Shown piece by piece: positions 60,618 to 64,000 of a DNA stretch of 64,000 nucleotides (positions are counted from its first letter, which is position 1; every line of letters begins with the position of its first letter). The notes below the pieces were generated by a model. That model worked only from the letters and a program-made list of their open reading frames with translations. It had not been told where the DNA came from and made no database searches. The stretch lies in NCBI RefSeq assembly GCF_014205135.1, contig NZ_JACHMY010000001.1, forward strand, positions 7,626,001 through 7,690,000, in the 5' to 3' direction. This stretch comes from Kribbella italica (GTDB taxonomy: Bacteria; Actinomycetota; Actinomycetes; Propionibacteriales; Kribbellaceae). A program made the translations under genes and the position numbers.

Positions 60618-61883
60618 ATGGGTGGGGATGTCGGGACCCGGCGACGGGTGCTGTGGACCGCGGGTGTCGTCGTACTGGCTGTTGCCGTGTCAACGGTGAC
60701 CTGGGCCGTACGACGGCCGGACGAGCGCGCCGTGACGTCGGCTGCTGACACCGAGGCGCGGATGGTCGCGCAGGTGGACGCCGTACTGAAGGCGCGCGCG
60801 GCGGCGGTGATCGGGGGGAAGCTGCCGGTCTTTCTGGGGCAGCTCGATCCGCGCAACACCAAGCTGCGGGCGCGGCACCAGGTGCAGTACGCGAACCTGC
60901 GCAAGATCGGGTTGCGCTCGCTGACCTACCGGCGCGAGGCCGGCTGGGTGCCCGAGCCGCAGGCGCAGCACGGCGCGAAGGCTTTTGCGTTCCGGATCAT
61001 GATGCTGGTGCAGGTGAACGGCATCGACACCTCGGCGCGGTACGTGCCGGCCGGCTACACCTTTGCCGAGCGCAACGGTCGGTGGCTGCTCGTGGACGAC
61101 GACGACCTGGCCGCCGAGACCGATCGCGGCAAGACCCGCGAGCCCTGGGACCTCGGCCCGCTCGAGGTGGTGCGCGGGCCCGGCGTACTGGTGATCGTCC
61201 CGCCGTCCGAGCGCGCGAACGGCCGGCGACTGTTGCATGAGGCCCGGATCGCGACACCCGCCGTACGGACGGCGACCCGGCGGGCCCAGGCCGGGATCCT
61301 GATCGTTGCTTTGGGCGACGGCCGGTCCTTCGACGCGGAGTGGCAGACGGGCGGTCACCCGGCGGCGGCCGTCGCGGTGCAGAACTACACGCCGATCGAC
61401 CCCGAGGCGACCCAGTTCAAGGTCACCGGGAGCAGGATCGTGATCCACCCGAGCGAACGCGCGGACGCCGACCGCTTCCTGCTGGCCCACGAGTTCACGC
61501 ACGCCGCGATGTCACCGCTCGGCCACGGCGCGCCGACCTGGCTGGTCGAGGGCTTCGCCGAGTACGTCGAGATGGAGCTGACCGCCGAGGAGGGCCACAC
61601 CGAGTGGCTCGCCGACCACCGCCGCACGATCCGCCGCGAGGGCCTGCCGAAGCTGAAGGTTCTTCCCATCGACGGCGTCTTCCACGGCGACTACGACGAA
61701 CAGAGCTACGGCGTCAGCTGGTTGATCGTGGAGCACCTGGTCACGACGTACGGCCTCCCGAAGGTGAACGCCTTCTACACCGACGTCGCGAAAGCCCCGG
61801 AGGACCCTGCGGCCCGCGACCGTGCGCTGGCCAAACACTTCAAGACCACCGACGCGGCCCTCGTCGCAGCCGTCAAACGGTGA
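60618..61883 (+). CDS. Membrane-anchored HEXXH peptidase (MA-like)
   Basis: A 421-residue protein with one N-terminal membrane segment (residues 11-30) and a long extracytoplasmic part. The zinc motif is HEFTH (His291, Glu292, His295) with the third ligand Glu311 in WLVEGFAEYVE, the gluzincin arrangement of peptidase MA-like proteins. The N-terminal half resembles an NTF2-like or uncharacterised regulatory domain. GGGGAGA lies before the ATG at 60618. Substrate unknown. Confidence 0.85.
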   Translation: MGGDVGTRRRVLWTAGVVVLAVAVSTVTWAVRRPDERAVTSAADTEARMVAQVDAVLKARAAAVIGGKLPVFLGQLDPRNTKLRARHQVQYANLRKIGLRSLTYRREAGWVPEPQAQHGAKAFAFRIMMLVQVNGIDTSARYVPAGYTFAERNGRWLLVDDDDLAAETDRGKTREPWDLGPLEVVRGPGVLVIVPPSERANGRRLLHEARIATPAVRTATRRAQAGILIVALGDGRSFDAEWQTGGHPAAAVAVQNYTPIDPEATQFKVTGSRIVIHPSERADADRFLLAHEFTHAAMSPLGHGAPTWLVEGFAEYVEMELTAEEGHTEWLADHRRTIRREGLPKLKVLPIDGVFHGDYDEQSYGVSWLIVEHLVTTYGLPKVNAFYTDVAKAPEDPAARDRALAKHFKTTDAALVAAVKR

Positions 61884-61925
61884 GATTTCCGGCCTCGGCG
61901 AGCCGCTGGTCGGTGACACTGGGGT

Positions 61926-64000
61926 ATGGACAGGCTGCGGCTCGAGCTGCTGGGGGTGCCGCGGGGGTTTGCCGGGTCGGAGAACTTCGACCTCGGGCCG
62001 GTGCGGCAGCAGGCGGTGCTGGCTGTCCTGGCGTTGAACGCCAATCACGTGCTGACGGCGGAAGAGCTGCTGAGTGCGGCGTGGGGTGATGCGGCGCCGG
62101 CCAGCGGGGCGAAGGTGGTGGCGCCGTACGTGTACCGGGTGCGGCAGGCGCTGCCTGACGGTGAGCTCTTGCGACGAACCCGGCATGGGTATGTCCTCGA
62201 TCTTGCTCCGGATCAGCTCGATGTCAGCGCCTTCGAGGCCACCGTCGCCGAGGCTCGCCGTACGTCGGACAAGTGCTCCGCCGCCGACCTCTTCACCACC
62301 GCTCTGGGACTGTTCGACGGCGAGCCTCTCGCAGGGCTTCCCGGCCGGTACCTCGCTTCCGAGCGTCATCGGCTGAGCGAACTGCGGCGCAAGGCGCGGG
62401 CCGAGCAGATCGACCTCGAGCTCGAACTCGGCCGGCATGCCGAGGTGATCGCCGAACTGAAGGCCCGGGTGGGCGACGACCCGATGGACGAACACTCCAC
62501 CGCTCAGCTGATGACCGCGCTGTACCGAGCCGGCCGGCAGGCCGAGGCACTCGACGCCTACGCCCGAGCGCGCGAGGCCCTCGTCGCCGAGCTCGGCGTC
62601 GAGCCCGGCCCGGGCCTCCGCGCGACCCATCGGCAGGTCCTGAACAACGCCGAGCGGCCGACGGGCCGCGACGAACTGCCGTACGGCGGCTCGACGTTCA
62701 TCGGTCGGGCTGGGGACCTGCAGACTCTGACCTCGGCGTTGACCCAGCCGGGCGTGATGCCGCTGGTCTGCGTCGACGGCATGGCCGGCATCGGCAAGAC
62801 CACGCTCGCGGTGCACGCCGCACGGGCGGTCGCGGAATCCTTCCCGGACGGCCGGTTGTTCGTCGATCTGCACGGCCACACACCAGGCCGTACGCCGATG
62901 GCGGCGGCCGACGCGATCAACCACCTGCTGCGAGGTGTCGGGGTCGGTGTCGATCGGATCCCTGGTGATCTCGGTGAGGCCGCGGCGCTGTGGCGTGCTG
63001 AGACCGCCGGGCGCCGCGTACTCGTTGTCCTCGACAACGCGCCGGGCGGTTCCGTCGTACGGCCGTTGTTGCCGGGAGCACCTGGTTGCGCGGTGATCGT
63101 CACCAGTCGTGGGCATCTGTCGTCGCTCGACGTCTCCGCCCGGCTCGCCCTTGACGGTCTCGCCGCCTCCGACGCCGCCGAACTCGTCGCGACCGTCTCG
63201 GGTCGCGAAGGCTCCGATCCCGCGCTGCCGGACCTCGTCGAGCGCTGCGGCCGGGTTCCGCTGGCGCTCTCGATCGCCGGCTCGAAACTCCGGCACCGGA
63301 AGAGCTGGACCGTTGCTCACCTCAACGACCGCCTGGAGGCCAACCGTCTGGTCGAGCTGAGCGTCGACGGCCGGAGCGTGACGGCGGCGTTCATGGTGTC
63401 GTACGAGCAGCTTCCTGTATCGCAGCAGGGGCTACTGCGGTTGGTTGCCCTGGTCCCCGGCCGGGACTTCGACCGGTACGGCGCGGCGGCGCTGTCGTCG
63501 CTCGAGGTCTCGGCCGCTGAGGACGCGCTCGACGCGCTCGTGGACGCGAACATGCTGCTGGACAACGGTCCTGGGCGTTACCGCCTGCACGACCTGATCC
63601 GCGAGTTCGCCGCCGGGCTGCCGGGGGATTCCTTGCCTGGGGCCCTTTTCGGCTACTACACCGCGGCGGCGCGGGCGACCGCCGTACATCTGCTCGGTGA
63701 TCCTCCGTTCGAGCAGCCCGCTTCACCCGTATCGCTTCCGCCGCTCGCCACCGCCGAGGAAGCCGAGGCCTGGCTCGCGAGGGACGCCGAGAACGTGCTC
63801 GACGCGGTTGCCTGGACGGTCGCGCACGATCGGCCGGCCGACACCGTTGCCCTCACCCTCGGGATCTACCCGTTCGTCTTCACCGCCGACCGCAACGACC
63901 TCGGCAGCAAGCTGCTCGCCTCGGCGATCGCTGCCGCGCGGCGGGCGGGTGATCGGGCGAGCGAGGTCTACTTCCTGGTCCAGTCGGGCTGGCTCGAGCT
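61926..64000 (+). CDS. AfsR/SARP-family regulator (partial, C-terminus off window)
   Basis: At least 691 residues, continuing past the window. Domain order: OmpR-like winged helix (residues 1-95), bacterial transcriptional activator domain BTAD (about 100-245, ending GVEPGPGLRATHRQVLN), and a STAND NB-ARC-type ATPase from about 255 with Walker A GMAGIGKTT and VLVVLDNAP. TPR repeats usually follow, and the visible C-terminal part (AAARRAGDRASEVYFLVQ) looks like their start. AfsR-type regulators integrate signals to activate secondary metabolism or development. The target genes are presumably outside the window. Confidence 0.9.
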   Translation, partial: MDRLRLELLGVPRGFAGSENFDLGPVRQQAVLAVLALNANHVLTAEELLSAAWGDAAPASGAKVVAPYVYRVRQALPDGELLRRTRHGYVLDLAPDQLDVSAFEATVAEARRTSDKCSAADLFTTALGLFDGEPLAGLPGRYLASERHRLSELRRKARAEQIDLELELGRHAEVIAELKARVGDDPMDEHSTAQLMTALYRAGRQAEALDAYARAREALVAELGVEPGPGLRATHRQVLNNAERPTGRDELPYGGSTFIGRAGDLQTLTSALTQPGVMPLVCVDGMAGIGKTTLAVHAARAVAESFPDGRLFVDLHGHTPGRTPMAAADAINHLLRGVGVGVDRIPGDLGEAAALWRAETAGRRVLVVLDNAPGGSVVRPLLPGAPGCAVIVTSRGHLSSLDVSARLALDGLAASDAAELVATVSGREGSDPALPDLVERCGRVPLALSIAGSKLRHRKSWTVAHLNDRLEANRLVELSVDGRSVTAAFMVSYEQLPVSQQGLLRLVALVPGRDFDRYGAAALSSLEVSAAEDALDALVDANMLLDNGPGRYRLHDLIREFAAGLPGDSLPGALFGYYTAAARATAVHLLGDPPFEQPASPVSLPPLATAEEAEAWLARDAENVLDAVAWTVAHDRPADTVALTLGIYPFVFTADRNDLGSKLLASAIAAARRAGDRASEVYFLVQSGWLE

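Overview
The window is a 64 kb piece of a high-GC (roughly 70%) actinobacterial chromosome. Third-position G/C bias, many GTG starts, the combination of a MsiK-type ATPase, CsoR, SoxR, snapalysin and a SARP/AfsR regulator, and a single-chain acyl-CoA carboxylase together suggest a soil member of the Propionibacteriales such as Kribbella or Nocardioides; this is inferred from gene content only. I see no tRNA, rRNA, CRISPR array, insertion sequence or phage gene, so it reads as a stable chromosomal arm rich in one-component regulators. Layout: 1-1199 ECF sigma factor and membrane partner; 1251-2474 DUF4032 protein; 2601-8615 LacI regulator plus a maltose/alpha-glucoside importer (lipoprotein binding protein, two permeases) and GH13 alpha-glucosidase, with no ATPase of its own; 8653-12963 copper operon (csoR, copZ, His/Met-rich secreted protein, copA, DUF4396); 13193-15132 ABC-2 exporter; 15202-17529 the shared sugar-import ATPase (MsiK type) divergent from a second LacI regulator; 17653-20848 TetR with a membrane protein, an FAD disulfide oxidoreductase and Ohr; 21004-22360 snapalysin and SoxR; 22710-24833 DEAD-box helicase with a structured leader; 24885-30301 PLP enzyme, TetR and a large secreted penicillin-acylase-family enzyme; 30329-34772 YbjQ-like protein, GH1 beta-glucosidase with MFS transporter, gamma-carbonic anhydrase and DJ-1/PfpI protein; 34765-37189 LysR/EamA pair and a RibD-like reductase; 37227-42713 the 1828-residue carboxylase; 42773-48353 a run of small regulator/enzyme pairs (GlxA-AraC, MerR, MarR) with a GNAT protein and an unknown; 48446-54404 DUF1996 protein, COG4315 lipoprotein, ECF sigma/zinc anti-sigma pair, hydrolase/PadR, PPOX protein and an NLP (NPP1) protein; 54611-58135 secreted protein, acyltransferase and CapA lipoprotein; 58209-64000 GH18 chitinase with ricin lectin, methyltransferase, HEXXH peptidase and an AfsR-like regulator cut off by the window end. 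The biology is saprophytic: uptake and breakdown of maltodextrins, beta-glucosides and chitin, secreted proteases and acylase, and defence against copper and peroxide. The two LacI proteins share a recognition helix and their promoters share the operator core GCAAG-N2-CTTGC, so importer and MsiK are probably co-regulated. The clearest regulatory structure is a series of palindromes in divergent promoters: three CsoR boxes, a 36 bp PadR-side dyad, an 18 bp MerR-side palindrome, a TetR-side 11+11 bp repeat, a nested dyad beside MarR, a SoxR-like box and an exact TGTGA-N6-TCACA (Crp/GlxR) site. At least eight genes carry a TAnnnT hexamer 6-8 nt before the start codon, which suggests widespread leaderless transcription. 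The most unusual protein is the single-chain carboxylase (biotin carboxylase, carrier, central region, carboxyltransferase), which resembles eukaryotic ACC and the poorly characterised prokaryotic YCC family. I do not see a clearly novel defence or mobile system.
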